From Rouxiella chamberiensis (lineage in GTDB: Bacteria > Pseudomonadota > Gammaproteobacteria > Enterobacterales > Enterobacteriaceae), in the NCBI RefSeq assembly GCF_026967475.1, contig NZ_CP114058.1, positions 1,488,001-1,552,000 of the forward strand: a DNA stretch of 64,000 nt, read 5' to 3'. Under the pieces are notes generated by a model, which saw only the letters and a program-made list of their open reading frames with translations, had not been told where the DNA came from and did not search any database. The position numbers were made by a program, and so were the translations under genes. Within the stretch, counting starts at the first letter, position 1. Each line of letters opens with the position of its first letter. This document shows positions 9,114-19,919 of this stretch, piece by piece.

Positions 9114-10736
9114 ATGAAACCAACGTCAATCGTTTATTCTCTTTCTGCATTAACGCTCTTGATTGTTTCAGCCACGCAACCGGCCAACGCTGCCGAGCAA
9201 CCGGTTAGGGGCGGCAATTTGACGTGGGGTGTCGAGACAGAACCCGCCACGCTAAATCCGCAGCTTAACGGCCAGGACAAAACCGAGTTGCTGCTTCGCG
9301 CCGCCTATGAATCCCTGTTTGCCCGCAAAGCGGACGGTAGCTATGTTCCGTGGCTGGCGAAAAGCTATACGCTCTCGGAGGACGGCAAAACCTACACCTT
9401 TACACTGCGTGATGACGTGAAATTCTCGAACGGCGAAAAATTCAACGCCGAGGCGGTGGCCGATAATTTCCGCCATCTTCAGGACCCTGCCTACAGCGCC
9501 GGTTCCGGGCTTAGCGTGTTTGGGGCGCGCATCGCCAATATCGCGACTCCCGACAACAATACCGTGGTCGTCACCCTCAAGGACGTCTATAGCCCGTTTC
9601 TGTCGTTTGCCGGCAGTCTGAAACTCATCTCCCCGCATTCGTGGCATTCTTCCCAGCTAAAAGCGGGCGGTCCCGACCTTATCGGCACCGGTCCTTTCAT
9701 TCTCAAGCGCTATGAAAAGGGCCAGCAAATCGAATTCGTGCGTAACCCTGACTACCAATGGGCTTCGGCGAACGCCAGGCATCAGGGACCCGCCTATCTC
9801 GACAGCGTAACCTTCCGCTTCCTGCCTGAATCTTCGGTGCGTACAGGCGCGCTGCTGTCGGGTCAGGTTGACGTCATCGAAGGAGTCTCGGGCAATGATG
9901 CCGGGGAATTCAAGGACAATCCCGACTTTACTTATCAGCACGCGCTAAACACCGGCACGCCCTATTCACTGTTCCTCAACGTGAAATACGGGCCGACCCA
10001 GGAGCTGAAAGTGCGTCAGGCGCTGTTGCAGGGCCTGGATATCGGCCCTGTTTTGCAGTCAATCTATCGCGGGCAGCGCACACGCGTCTGGGGTATTACC
10101 TCACCGCTGGATCCGTTCTATGACGCCGGTCTGGAAGGCAAATACGGCAATAATCCGACCCTTGCCAACAAGCTTCTCGACGAGGCGGGCTGGAACACCA
10201 GGGGCAGCGACGGCATTCGCACCAAAGACGGCAAGCCGTTGACCATTGAAATAGTGCAGGCGCAGGCCACGGTTCGCGATCAGCGCGATGTGCTGTTGCA
10301 GGCCCTGCAGGCAGAGGCGCGGCAGAAGCTGGGTGTCGATTTGAAGATCCGCTATGTCGATTCGGGGACCTATGTCGAGGTGCGCAACAGCGGCAAATTT
10401 GGCTCCATTGCCAACTCGAATACGCCAACCGACGGTATCGATATCGAAAATCACTACCTGCCGATTAATGCCGGCGGCGCTATCAACTATAGCCGCACGG
10501 ACGACCCGCAGCTGCTGCCCCTGCTAAGGAGCGCCTGGCAAACGCAGGACAACGCCCAGCGAAAATCCCTTTACAGCCAGCTTCAGAACGTCGCCATTTT
10601 GCAGCAGGCGCTGGCTATCCCGCTTTATGAACCCGAAGACCAGATTGCCGCTGCCCGTTATGTTCACGGCATCAGTTTCCGCCCGTTCAAGCAGATGCCG
10701 GAAAATACCTACGACGTCTGGCTGAGCAAGCATTAA
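9114..10736 (+). CDS. Dipeptide/oligopeptide-type ABC transporter substrate-binding protein
   Basis: Periplasmic binding protein of 540 aa in the SBP_bac_5 (DppA/DdpA) family. It has a Sec signal peptide with likely cleavage after ANA near residue 27. Typical motifs are 'GGNLTWGVETEPATLNPQL', 'YESLFARKADGSYVPWLA' and 'TYTFTLRDDVKFSNGEKF'. It heads an apparent operon of two permeases and a double ATPase. The ligand may not be a peptide: members of this family near SnaA-type monooxygenases sometimes serve sulfur or glutathione-type compounds, but that is inference from the preceding gene cluster. It is a different branch from the binding protein at the left edge of the window. Confidence 0.93.
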   Translation: MKPTSIVYSLSALTLLIVSATQPANAAEQPVRGGNLTWGVETEPATLNPQLNGQDKTELLLRAAYESLFARKADGSYVPWLAKSYTLSEDGKTYTFTLRDDVKFSNGEKFNAEAVADNFRHLQDPAYSAGSGLSVFGARIANIATPDNNTVVVTLKDVYSPFLSFAGSLKLISPHSWHSSQLKAGGPDLIGTGPFILKRYEKGQQIEFVRNPDYQWASANARHQGPAYLDSVTFRFLPESSVRTGALLSGQVDVIEGVSGNDAGEFKDNPDFTYQHALNTGTPYSLFLNVKYGPTQELKVRQALLQGLDIGPVLQSIYRGQRTRVWGITSPLDPFYDAGLEGKYGNNPTLANKLLDEAGWNTRGSDGIRTKDGKPLTIEIVQAQATVRDQRDVLLQALQAEARQKLGVDLKIRYVDSGTYVEVRNSGKFGSIANSNTPTDGIDIENHYLPINAGGAINYSRTDDPQLLPLLRSAWQTQDNAQRKSLYSQLQNVAILQQALAIPLYEPEDQIAAARYVHGISFRPFKQMPENTYDVWLSKH

Positions 10737-10769
10737 TCGATTCACAGACTACGCGCGAGGAGTGCAACC

Positions 10770-11778
10770 ATGTCAGTCGAGAGTACCTTTACCTCACAGC
10801 CGCGACCCAAGGCGGGCCATTCGCCCCTGTCGGCGCTCGGCGGCCGTATCGTCCGACGTATTTTCAGCGGCGCGCTGGTGCTTTGGGCGGCGGTGACGTT
10901 GTCATTTATCAGCGTCTATCTTGCGCCGGGCGACATTGTCAGCCTGTTGATTGGTGAACAGGTGCGAACGCCGGAAATCGAGGCAGCGATTCGCGCGGAA
11001 TGGGGGCTGGACAAGCCCCTTTATCTTCAGTATCTGCACTACCTGTGGCGCATACTGCACGGCGATTTCGGCCGTTCGTACCTTCTGAATACCGACGTCA
11101 GCGCACTGATTTTGAATCAGCTTTGGCCAACGCTGAAACTCACCGCGCTGGCGCTGGTCGTGAGTCTGGTTTTTGCGGTCGTGATGGCGGTTGCGACCGC
11201 GCATCGCCGTTGGGGGCGTCGCGTGGCCGGTTCGCTTGAGCTGCTGCTGGCCTCGACGCCCTCGTTTTGGCTCGGCATCGTGCTGTTGTCTGTTTTCAGC
11301 TTTACCCTGCGCTGGTTTCCGGTCGCGGGCGACCGCAGCTTTTCGTCGCTGGTGCTGCCTGCGCTGTCTTTGGGACTGGCGCAGGGCGCAGTGGTCGCAC
11401 AGGTATTGCGACGCGGGCTGGAAGACGCGCTCGATGAACCTTTTGCGCTGACGCTTCGCGCCTGGGGCGTTGACAACCTCACCGCTTCGCCTGCGTCACG
11501 CCTTGCGCCATGCGGCCCTACCGGCGGTGACCCTGACCGGCTGGCTGATAGGCGGCCTTTTGAGCGGCGCGGTGATAACCGAACAGGTATTTGGTCGTCC
11601 GGGCCTCGGGAAGATTACCGTCGATGCGGTACTCGGCAAGGATTTACCGGTGGTGCTGGCGGTGGCCATCTTCTCGGCCTTTGTCTATGTGGTGATGAGT
11701 ACGCTGGTCGACATTCTTTATCTGCTGATCGACCCGCGTCTTCGCGGTGGCGATGACCTCACGGAGACCCCGTCATGA
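10770..11778 (+). pseudogene. DppB-type ABC transporter permease, one frameshift
   Basis: First inner-membrane permease of the dipeptide-type importer. The N-terminal frame (from 10770) shows 'RRIFSGALVLWAAVTLSFIS', 'YLAPGDIVSLLIGEQ' and 'STPSFWLGIVLLSVF', all usual for DppB/GsiC. About residue 240, within 11480-11505, homology jumps to the next frame, which continues 'RLRHALRHAALPAVTLTGW' and 'EQVFGRPGLGK' and ends at 11778. One extra base in GCTTCGCC would account for it. Corrected, the protein is about 335 aa. The downstream ATG overlaps the corrected stop (ATGA), as expected for an intact coupled operon, which argues for a base-calling error rather than loss. Confidence 0.87.
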
Positions 11779-12614
11779 GTCAGATTCTTTCCGGCCAGGT
11801 GCCAAAACGTCATTACTCCGTGGGTTACGGCCTGGCGGTATTCTTCCTGTTTCTGGTGCTGCTTGCCGTGTTGCTGCCCGCCTATCTCAGTCATTACGAC
11901 CCGCTGAATGCCGACCCGTTGAACGCCATGCTGCCGTCCTCGTGGCAGCACTGGCTTGGCACAGACCAGCTGGGTCGCGATGTATTGACGCGTATTATCT
12001 ACGGCAGCCGCTATTCGCTGCTGATAAGTCTGGCGTCGATGGCCGTCGCCGTGAGCATCGGCAGTATGCTGGGTCTGCTGGCGGGATTGGCCAAAGGCCC
12101 GCTGGACGAATTTATCAGCCGTGCGGTGGATGTCATTTCCGCCTTCCCTGACCTGCTGCTGGCGCTGATGCTGATTGCTTTCACAGGCCCCGGCACCACC
12201 AACCTGATATTTGCTCTCGGCGTGGCCTCCATTCCCCGCTTTACACGCGTCGTCAGGGCGCAAACCTTTCTGGTGATGTCTTCCGGCTACGTTGAACAGG
12301 CTAAAACCTTTGGATTAACGCGCAGAGTGCTTATCTGGCGTCACGTCCTGCCGCATGCCGTGGCGCATGTGCCTGCTCTGGCAACGCTGGGCTTAGGCAC
12401 CGCCATCATCGGGACGGCGGGGTTGAGTTTTCTCGGCATGGGACCGCAACCGCCTACCGCAGAATGGGGGTTGATGCTGGCCGAGGGGCGCAATTACCTG
12501 CGCAATGCGTGGTGGATTGCCGTCTGGCCGGGTGTCGCCATTACCTTGACCGTTATCTCTGTCAACACGCTTGGTCGCTACTGGCAGGCCGCTTTTGAAG
12601 GAAAACAGCCATGA
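11775..12614 (+). CDS. DppC-type ABC transporter permease
   Basis: Second inner-membrane permease, 279 aa. It has an N-terminal membrane segment (about residues 15-37), the family motif 'WLGTDQLGRDVLTRIIYGSR', the EAA-type coupling loop around 'AKTFGLTRRVLIWRHVLPHA' and 'GTAGLSFLGMGPQPPTAEWG' near the C terminus. Start and stop both overlap the neighbouring genes by 4 bp (ATGA), so translation is probably coupled. It pairs with the frameshifted DppB-type permease to form the channel. Confidence 0.94.
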   Translation: MSQILSGQVPKRHYSVGYGLAVFFLFLVLLAVLLPAYLSHYDPLNADPLNAMLPSSWQHWLGTDQLGRDVLTRIIYGSRYSLLISLASMAVAVSIGSMLGLLAGLAKGPLDEFISRAVDVISAFPDLLLALMLIAFTGPGTTNLIFALGVASIPRFTRVVRAQTFLVMSSGYVEQAKTFGLTRRVLIWRHVLPHAVAHVPALATLGLGTAIIGTAGLSFLGMGPQPPTAEWGLMLAEGRNYLRNAWWIAVWPGVAITLTVISVNTLGRYWQAAFEGKQP

Positions 12615-14200
12615 CTCAGGCTTTATTTATCGATATTCAAAATCTGACGGTCCGCTTTGGCGACAAAACCGTTGTTCGCGGGATTAACGTGCAGTTGAAA
12701 CACGGCGAGTCGCTGGCCTTTGTGGGCGAGTCCGGCTCGGGTAAAACGGTGACCGCCCGAAGCCTGATAGGGTTGCAGGATGTAAAAGCTCGGATAACCG
12801 CAGACCGCTTTCTGATAAACGGCGAAGATATGCTGAACGCCAGCCAGCGGCGCTGGCGAAAAATTCGCGGTCGGCAGATTGGTTATGTGCTGCAAGACGC
12901 GCTGGTATCGCTGGACCCGTTGAGAAAAGTCGGTCAACAACTCAAGGATGCGCTGCGGGCCAGCCAAACGCGAAACCCTGATTCGCTGCACAACCAGTCG
13001 ATTGCGCTGTTAAACGCCGTGGGTTTCCCCGATGCCGAGACGCGACTTGCAGCCTATCCGCATCAGCTTTCGGGCGGCTTGCGCCAGCGGGCGCTTATCG
13101 CCACGGCACTGGCCGGCAAACCTCAGTTGCTCATTGCCGACGAGCCCACGACCGCGCTCGACATGACGGTGCAGAAACAAATTCTCGACCTGCTGCAAAA
13201 ACGCCGCGACGGCGGGCAAAGTCTGTTACTCATCAGCCATGACCTCTCGGTTGTCGGCAAGCTCGCCGACCGGGTATTGGTGATGAGAAACGGCGAAGTG
13301 GTCGAAGAAGGTCAGGGAGAGCAACTGCTGCGTGCGCCACGCCACCCTTATACCCAACAGTTGCTGGCCGCCGTGCCCAGCCCCGCCACGCGCGGACTTC
13401 GGCTTTCCGGCGAGCGTGGTCTGGCTCTGCCTGCCAAGCAGATAGCCGAAGGCCAGCCGCTGCTGGAGGTCAACGGGCTTCATAAGCATTACGCCAAAAA
13501 ATCCGTCGTCAACAATGTCAGTTTCTCTCTCGCCGTAGGGGAAACGCTGGGCATTGTCGGTGAGTCAGGTTCTGGTAAAACCACGGTAGCGCGAATGGTG
13601 ATGGGACTTGTCGAACCAAGCAGCGGCCACATCGACATTCAGGGTGAGCGCTGGAGCCAGGTGGCCGAGTCCGAACGCCGCCTGCGAAGGCGTGGTATTC
13701 AGCTGATAGCGCAGGACCCGTTGAGTTCATTTGACCCGCGCTATAACGTGGAGAAAATCATTGGCGAAAGTCTGGACAGCGTCGGCATTTATGGCGACGC
13801 GCGTCTGCAGCGCATTCGCCAGTTACTCGACGAAGTTCAGCTCGGCGACAGTTTTCTGAAACGTTTTCCGCGCGAACTGTCGGGAGGTCAGCGACAGCGT
13901 ATCGCGATTGCCCGCGCCTTTGCGCCCAATCCGGCGCTGCTGATTGCCGATGAACCGGTCAGCGCGCTTGACGTATCCGTGCAGGCGCAGGTGCTGGATC
14001 TGCTCGCCGAGATGCAGGCGGAACACCGCACGGCGCTGCTGTTTATCTCTCACGACCTTGGCGTGGTGCATCATCTTGCCGACCGCGTCGTGGTGATGAA
14101 AGACGGCGCAGTCGTGGAACAGGGCCAGGTCGATACGGTTTTCCATCGCCCTGCACATCCGTGGACGCGCAAGCTTATCGACTCACTGCCCACGTTTTGA
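12611..14200 (+). CDS. Dipeptide-type ABC transporter, fused double ATP-binding protein (DppD-DppF)
   Basis: Cytoplasmic energising subunit of 529 aa made of two complete ABC ATPase domains in one chain, equivalent to DppD plus DppF. The first has Walker A GESGSGKT at residues 39-46, signature LSGGLRQR and Walker B LLIADEPTTALD. The second has Walker A GESGSGKTT from about 317, signature LSGGQRQR and Walker B LLIADEPVSALD. Such fusions (as in YejF/GsiA) are common in this family. The start overlaps the DppC-type stop. It completes the importer begun at 9114 and is followed by a likely terminator. Confidence 0.94.
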   Translation: MTQALFIDIQNLTVRFGDKTVVRGINVQLKHGESLAFVGESGSGKTVTARSLIGLQDVKARITADRFLINGEDMLNASQRRWRKIRGRQIGYVLQDALVSLDPLRKVGQQLKDALRASQTRNPDSLHNQSIALLNAVGFPDAETRLAAYPHQLSGGLRQRALIATALAGKPQLLIADEPTTALDMTVQKQILDLLQKRRDGGQSLLLISHDLSVVGKLADRVLVMRNGEVVEEGQGEQLLRAPRHPYTQQLLAAVPSPATRGLRLSGERGLALPAKQIAEGQPLLEVNGLHKHYAKKSVVNNVSFSLAVGETLGIVGESGSGKTTVARMVMGLVEPSSGHIDIQGERWSQVAESERRLRRRGIQLIAQDPLSSFDPRYNVEKIIGESLDSVGIYGDARLQRIRQLLDEVQLGDSFLKRFPRELSGGQRQRIAIARAFAPNPALLIADEPVSALDVSVQAQVLDLLAEMQAEHRTALLFISHDLGVVHHLADRVVVMKDGAVVEQGQVDTVFHRPAHPWTRKLIDSLPTF

Positions 14201-14206
14201 CATTCA

Positions 14207-14233
14207 CCCGCCCCTGAATGCGGGGGCTTTACA
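14207..14233 (+). terminator. Probable terminator after the dipeptide-type transporter operon
   Basis: GC-rich hairpin (GCCCC at 14210-14214 with GGGGC at 14223-14227, extended by CCCGC/GCGGG alternatives) followed by TTTACAATTTTATT just after the ATPase stop. Confidence 0.45.
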
Positions 14234-14353
14234 ATTTTATTCGCACTCGGTAACATCCCCGACCAGACATCAGGGCCTAGCCCTTTTGCGTAAGCGTTAA
14301 CGTTAACCAACGCACCATCGGCAGGCTGATTCTGCCCTTTGTGCGGTGATCTC

Positions 14354-15562
14354 ATGATTCAACCCTCTTCGCGTTCTTCTCTGTTCTCAAGCTCCGGTTA
14401 CTTTCTGTTTATTGTGCTTATCACCGCCGCAAACCTGCGTTCACCCATCACTTCTACCGGACCTGTGCTCGAGAATATCCGCGCTACCTTTCATCTGAGC
14501 GCCTCGGCGGCCGGATTGTTCAACTTTATTCCGTTGATGCTGTTTGCGGTCATCGCACCCTGTGCGTCATGGCTTGGCAATCGCATCGGGCTGGAAAAAA
14601 GCCTGTGGGGCGCGGTATGCCTGATTGCCGTAGGTTCTCTCTTGCGTATTCTGCCATTTGAAAGCGGGCTGTGGCTCGGCACCTTTATTCTCAGCACCGG
14701 CATCGCCGCCGCCAATGTGCTGTTACCGCCTTTGATTAAGCGTGATTTCAAACAGCACACCGCCAAATACATTGGTCTTTATGCTTCAACGATGGCGATC
14801 ACGGCCAGTGTGGCGTCGGGTATTGCGGTGCCGCTGGCAACAATGGGCGGTATCGGCTGGCCGCTGTCGGTCGGCGTCTGGACTCTTCCAGCCGTTATCG
14901 CTGCACTGGTCTGGCTGCCGCTGGTGATGCACGCGGGCAAGTCGGCCGTGCCTTCTACCGCGATTGGCGGTGCGGGTCGGGCTACCCCGTTGAGATCGCC
15001 GTGGCGCGCCGCGCTTGGATGGCAGGTTTCGCTGTTTATGGCGCTGCAATCGATGGTGTTTTATACCCTGATTGACTGGTTCACGCCGTTTGCGCAGAGC
15101 CATGGCTTTAGTCAATCTACCGCGGGCTGGATGCTGTTTGTCTATCAGGCGGTCGCGATTGTTGCCAACCTGATGTGTATGTCGGCGCTGAAAAGATTGC
15201 GGGATCAACGGATGATCGGGTTTTGCGCGTCGCTTTCAATCAGTGTGGGTCTGGCAGGCTTGCTGTTTGCCCCTGCGCTGGCGCTGCTGTGGTTAACCAT
15301 TGCCGGACTGGGCGCGGGCGCATCGATGGTTATCTGCCTGTCGCTATTTAACCTTCGCGCCGTGGATCACCGGCAGGCCGCGCAGCTCTCGGGAATGGCA
15401 CAGTGCGTAGGCTATGGGATTGCCGCATTGGGGCCGCTGGTCTTTGGCATTATCCACCAGCACAGCGGCAACTGGACGTTACCGCTTGCCATATTGCTGG
15501 GTTGTAACCTCTTGCAACTCATCCTCGCGCCGCTGGCGGGCCGTGCGCGGCAGATTGGATAA
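14354..15562 (+). CDS. MFS transporter, CynX/NimT family
   Basis: Twelve-helix major facilitator of 402 aa. Family hallmarks are 'ITAANLRSPITSTGPVLENI' near the N terminus, 'FIPLMLFAVIAPCASWLGNR', and 'GLGAGASMVICLSLFNLRA' plus 'QLSGMAQCVGYGIAALGPL' in the second half. CynX/NimT proteins are linked to cyanate or 2-nitroimidazole transport, but most members have no known substrate. The ATG at 14354 is preferred to an upstream TTG. It lies about 150 bp after the peptide-type importer on the same strand, behind a terminator-like hairpin, so it may have its own promoter. It converges on the reductase gene with only 9 bp between stops. Confidence 0.88.
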   Translation: MIQPSSRSSLFSSSGYFLFIVLITAANLRSPITSTGPVLENIRATFHLSASAAGLFNFIPLMLFAVIAPCASWLGNRIGLEKSLWGAVCLIAVGSLLRILPFESGLWLGTFILSTGIAAANVLLPPLIKRDFKQHTAKYIGLYASTMAITASVASGIAVPLATMGGIGWPLSVGVWTLPAVIAALVWLPLVMHAGKSAVPSTAIGGAGRATPLRSPWRAALGWQVSLFMALQSMVFYTLIDWFTPFAQSHGFSQSTAGWMLFVYQAVAIVANLMCMSALKRLRDQRMIGFCASLSISVGLAGLLFAPALALLWLTIAGLGAGASMVICLSLFNLRAVDHRQAAQLSGMAQCVGYGIAALGPLVFGIIHQHSGNWTLPLAILLGCNLLQLILAPLAGRARQIG

Positions 15563-15571
15563 ACAGAAAGG

Positions 15572-16408
15572 TTAACGGGTTTCGAGTTTCTGTTTACCTG
15601 TGGGTGGCGGAAAGGCCTTGTCGATGGCCGAGAGATCCTCGTTATCCAGCCAGATGGACAGCGCCACGGCGTTGTCTCTGACATGCGCGGCGGTACCGGA
15701 CTCCGGAATAGCGAGAGTGCGGCCATTGCGGATAGTCCAGGCCAGTAACAGGGCGGCGGGCGTTGCCTGATGTTTTTCTGCAAGCTTCAGGATAACCGGG
15801 TGATGCGCCAGGTCGGCACCTTTGCCGCCCAGCGGCGAGTAAGCCATCAGTGGAATATTGTGCTGCTGACTCCAGGGAATCAGGTCGAATTCCACGCCAC
15901 GACTGCCAACGTTATAAAACACCTGATTGGTGGCGCAGCGATCGCCCTGCTCGACTTTCAGCAGACTTTCCATCGCCTGCGTATCGAAATTGGACACGCC
16001 CCACGCCCTGATTTTGCCCTCGGCCTTTAACTTCTCAAAGCCGTGTACCATCTCGCCGAGGAAACTTCCAAAACGCCAGTGCAGCAAATAGAGGTCAAGA
16101 CGGTCAGTCTTGAGGCGTCTCAAGGTGTTCTCGCAACTGCGCGCCATCAACAGCCGATTGGCGTTCCACGGATAAATTTTCGAAACCAGAAATACGTCAT
16201 CGCGAATGTCTTCGATAGCTTTGCCTATCAATGTTTCGGAACGGCCCCGACCGTACATTTCGGCGGTATCGATAACGTTCATTCCCAGAGAAACGCCCGT
16301 GCGCAGCGCCTCTATCTCCTCGCGATCGGTGCGTTTGCCTTGTCCCAAATGCCAACTCCCCATTCCCAGAGGCGAAAGCGAATTCCCGTCGAGTTGTATT
16401 GACGACAT
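15572..16408 (-). CDS. yeaE: Aldo/keto reductase, YeaE-like
   Basis: Cytoplasmic NADPH-dependent aldo/keto reductase of 278 aa. The catalytic tetrad is visible: Asp and Tyr in 'NVIDTAEMYGRG', Lys in 'FLVSKIYPWNA' and His in 'LYLLHWRF'. 'WGVSNF', 'CATNQVFYNVGSRGVEFDL' and 'MAYSPLGG' match E. coli YeaE, which reduces methylglyoxal and related aldehydes. The start is the ATG at 16408. The gene stands alone, convergent with the MFS gene and divergent from the glycosyltransferase. Assignment to YeaE rather than another AKR is fairly secure from the shared motifs, but the substrate is unproven. Confidence 0.88.
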   Translation of the reverse strand: MSSIQLDGNSLSPLGMGSWHLGQGKRTDREEIEALRTGVSLGMNVIDTAEMYGRGRSETLIGKAIEDIRDDVFLVSKIYPWNANRLLMARSCENTLRRLKTDRLDLYLLHWRFGSFLGEMVHGFEKLKAEGKIRAWGVSNFDTQAMESLLKVEQGDRCATNQVFYNVGSRGVEFDLIPWSQQHNIPLMAYSPLGGKGADLAHHPVILKLAEKHQATPAALLLAWTIRNGRTLAIPESGTAAHVRDNAVALSIWLDNEDLSAIDKAFPPPTGKQKLETR

Positions 16409-16689
16409 TATGTGTTTCCTTATATAAGCATTAAATAAAGTGTAGTCGCCACTTCGGGAAAGACATAATAAGGCGCTGAACCTTTAAAATTCAAATTTAG
16501 AATGGACACTGACAGATAAAACAGCAGGCGATTAAGCCACTTATACTCTGCCCATTATTTATCCAAGATATTGACGATAATCTTGTACATCGTCGGCTAC
16601 AATGAAGTGGCGGCATAATGAATGCATAATAACCGCGTTAATTAACCACTCTCACCATTCCATTGTATGGAACGAGAAGGAAGTACCCT

Positions 16690-18559
16690 ATGGCTGTACA
16701 ATATAGCTTTTCATTTGCAGATTACCTTCAGGCTTTTGCCGTGATGAGTTCTGGATTGGCAATAAGCTCTGCATTTATGACCGTATTAACGATGTCTACG
16801 GCATTTCAAACTCGATGGAAAGACCACCATGAGGGCTTGCAGATAATTTCAACCCTGGTATTGAGTTTATTAATCGCTCTGCCCTTTGCGGCGATGCTTC
16901 CGGCATTTTTCTTTACTCTCATACTAGGCTTGTTATGTTTTGGTTTTAGCAAAATCTTGCCAAATTTCAGCGTCTCTGGCGTCTGTATTCTTGTTCAGTC
17001 ACCCCTTTTAATCCTCTCGGGCCTAATGTGGTACGCTAATTTTTTGAGTCGTTCATCATTGCTCGGCACACATTTCTCACCCGTATTTTTGCTCCCGCCA
17101 ATCATTTGTGCAGAAGCACTGCTGGCTTATTTTCTCGGTATAGGCACCTACAGCCTGCTTATCAGAAAAATATGGACACAACCCTATAATGCCTATCAAT
17201 GCAAAAATCCGGTTAATAACCTCTTCGTTTCAGTCCATGTTCCTTGCCATGCCGACCCCCGGCACTGGTCATTGAAACACTGGAAGCATTAGCGCGACTT
17301 GATTATAAAAATTACGAAGTTATTGTCTGCGATAATAATACGTCCGATCCGGCACTGTGGAAACCGGTAGAAATCCGCTGCCGTCAATTAAATATTCTCT
17401 TGAAGGCGGAATGTTTCCGCTTTTTTCATATTGAAAACATGACAGGCGCCAAAGCGGGCGCATTAAACTTTTGTCTCGATAAAGTCGATGCGCGTACCAC
17501 GCTGATTGCCGTTGTCGATGCCGATTATATTGCAGAAACGGATTTTCTCTCGACGCTCACCCCGTGGTTTGGGGATCCCGAAATAGTTTTTGTGCAAACT
17601 TCCCATGATTACCATGATAAGCACAGCAGCTACTATCACCAACTTTGCCATTGGGAATACATGGTGGCTTCCAAGTATTTGCTGGTGGGCACCAATGAAC
17701 TTGATTCCGCTTACACCATTGGAACTATGTGCCTATTTAGACTGGCTGCGGTTAAAGAAGCCGGAGGCTGGGCTGAATGGTGCCTGACCGAAGATTCGGA
17801 AATCGCCGTTCGCCTGCGGGCCGGAGGCGGTAAAGGCCGTTTTTTTAGCGATACTTTCGGTCGCGGCACCATTCCGGAATCTTTCGGCAGCCTGAAACAG
17901 CAGCGCTTTCGCTGGACGGCAGGCCCCGTTCAACAACTCTTTGCCCACTGGCGTCTTTTTTGCCGGTGTGTCTGGGCGGCGCTGCTTCGCTCTCAAGCTG
18001 GTCTAAAACCATGGAAGTGTTACGCAGTCTGCAAATGTTTTTTGGTATCATCCTGCTCGTTTTCGTTATTGCAGTATCCTTCACGGCATTGCTCGACCCA
18101 CCGACAAGCCATAATATTGAAGACCCCGCCCTCCCTGTAACAGGCCTGTTCATCTTTTTCTCTTTCTCCATCAATGCTCTGGTCCTTATCGCGATGGGTT
18201 ATCGTATGACGGGCTGTCCATCCCCTCTGCTCATTTTCATGAGTTACTGGATAGGGCGAGCCTTGACCTTTACCTGTATGCTGGCAACGATTGCCGCTTT
18301 CACGACAATTACCCTCAAATGGAAAAGAACCCCTAAATTTTTTGCGCAGTCCAGTGTCTTTCAAGCTCTGGCGAATACCCTTCCCGAATTATTTTTGGCG
18401 TTTCTCTTTATCGCCCTGTTTATCACGACGCTTTTACATTCGAAAGAGACAGGTTTATTTTCTACCTTGATTGTTTGTGGTGTGCTATTGCGGTTTATAT
18501 TATCTTTTATTGCCGCTCCATTCGTGGCCGTGCTTAGCTATGTCGGCGCTAAAAAATAA
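16690..18559 (+). pseudogene. Membrane family-2 glycosyltransferase (beta-glucan synthase-like), two frameshifts
   Basis: Processive-type GT2 enzyme. From the ATG at 16690 (GAAGGAAG upstream) come four or five membrane helices, then the catalytic domain: 'YEVIVCDNNTSDPALW', 'TGAKAGALNFCL', the DAD motif in 'VVDADYIAE', 'GTMCLFRLAAVKEAGGW', the TED motif in 'LTEDSEIAVRL' and the QQRFRW motif typical of cellulose- and glucan-synthase-like enzymes. A C-terminal block with five or so helices follows. The frame breaks at the C5 run 17256-17260 and the T6 run 17956-17961; adding one base at each gives a continuous protein of about 620 aa. Neighbouring genes include an NdvB-type glucan synthase, so a role in a beta-glucan is plausible. 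In Bradyrhizobium NdvC, a GT2 enzyme, works with NdvB. Confidence 0.83.
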
Positions 18560-18713
18560 CCCCCCTGCAATACGCTTAATTCACCGGAGACATAGAAATA
18601 TTGCGAAGATGGACTATTTTTAAAGAGGTTCGTGTGAAAGTTTAATTGATATATTGGCTAACTCTATCTAGTCAACCTCCTCACGTAGATCATTTCGCTT
18701 AAGGAAAGTTAAT

Positions 18714-19907
18714 ATGAGAGCACTTACCTATCATGGTGCGCATAAAGTCAGTGTAGACAATATGCCTGACCCGATTATTGAAGCGAGCGACGATATTATT
18801 CTCAAAGTGACGGCAACCGCCATTTGCGGATCGGATTTACATCTTTATCGCGGAAAAATTCCGGGCACTGAACATGGCGATATTTTTGGTCATGAGTTTA
18901 TGGGTGAAGTTGTGGAAACTGGTGCAGGCGTTACGGCCGTGCAAAAAGGCGATCGCGTCGTCATTCCTTTTGTAATTGCCTGCGGGGAATGTTTCTTTTG
19001 CCATATGAGTCAATACGCCGCCTGTGAAACCACCAATCCCGGAAAAGGCGCCGCGCTAAACCGTAAAACCATCACGCCACCCGCTGCACTCTTTGGTTAC
19101 AGTCATCTATACGGCGGCGTGCCGGGCGGACAGGCCGAATATGTCCGGGTGCCGAAAGCCAATACCGGTCCCTTTAAAGTGCCGGATATTCTGCCCGACG
19201 AAAAGGTGCTGTTCCTTTCCGACATTCTACCTACCGCGTGGCAAGCCGTTAAAAATGCCGAGATTAAACAGGGTTCGAGCCTGGCGATTTTTGGCGCAGG
19301 CCCCGTCGGTTTGCTTACTGCCGCCTGCGCCCGTTACCTCGGTGCCGACAAGATTTTCATGATTGACCATCATCCCTACCGCCTGAACTTCGCCCAGCAG
19401 CGCTATGGCGTAATCCCGATTAACTTTGACGAAAATGACGATCCGGCAGCCTATATCATTGAACATACTGCCAATCATCGCGGGGTGGATGCCGTTATCG
19501 ACGCCATCGGCTTTGAAGCCAAAGGCAGCATGACGGAAACGATTTTAACCAATCTGAAACTGGAAGGCAGCAGCGGCAAGGCGTTGCGTCAATGCATTGC
19601 CGCCGTGAGACGAGGCGGCATTGTCAGCGTACCGGGGTTTACGCAGGCTTTATTCACGGCTTCCTGGTTCGGCGATGCCTTTGATAAAGGTTTGACCTTC
19701 AAGATGGGTCAGACTCACGTGCATAAATTCCTGCCCGAATTACTGGAATTAATCGAGCAAGGCCAACTTAAACCTGAAGAAATTGTCACCCACACCATGC
19801 CGTTGGAAGAGGCGGCAAAAGGCTATGAGATATTTGAAAAACGTCGGGAGGATTGCAGGAAGATAATTCTGGTACCGGGAATGGCTCCGGCATCGGGAGC
19901 CATTTAA
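18714..19907 (+). CDS. Zinc-dependent alcohol dehydrogenase (formaldehyde dehydrogenase-like)
   Basis: Medium-chain dehydrogenase/reductase of 397 aa using NAD(P). Catalytic-zinc signatures are '[12 protein letters not shown]' and '[12 protein letters not shown]'. The structural-zinc region is '[16 protein letters not shown]', and the nucleotide-binding motif is '[19 protein letters not shown]'. The overall pattern is that of the glutathione-independent formaldehyde dehydrogenase-like group. AAGGAAAG precedes the ATG. It lies between a glucan-type glycosyltransferase and the yciFE stress genes; such zinc ADHs often accompany DUF892 proteins in stationary-phase stress loci, so a detoxification role is likely. 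The actual alcohol or aldehyde is unknown. Confidence 0.92.
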   Translation: MRALTYHGAHKVSVDNMPDPIIEASDDIILKVTATAICGSDLHLYRGKIPGTEHGDIFGHEFMGEVVETGAGVTAVQKGDRVVIPFVIACGECFFCHMSQYAACETTNPGKGAALNRKTITPPAALFGYSHLYGGVPGGQAEYVRVPKANTGPFKVPDILPDEKVLFLSDILPTAWQAVKNAEIKQGSSLAIFGAGPVGLLTAACARYLGADKIFMIDHHPYRLNFAQQRYGVIPINFDENDDPAAYIIEHTANHRGVDAVIDAIGFEAKGSMTETILTNLKLEGSSGKALRQCIAAVRRGGIVSVPGFTQALFTASWFGDAFDKGLTFKMGQTHVHKFLPELLELIEQGQLKPEEIVTHTMPLEEAAKGYEIFEKRREDCRKIILVPGMAPASGAI

Positions 19908-19919
19908 TTGCCGAGCCTG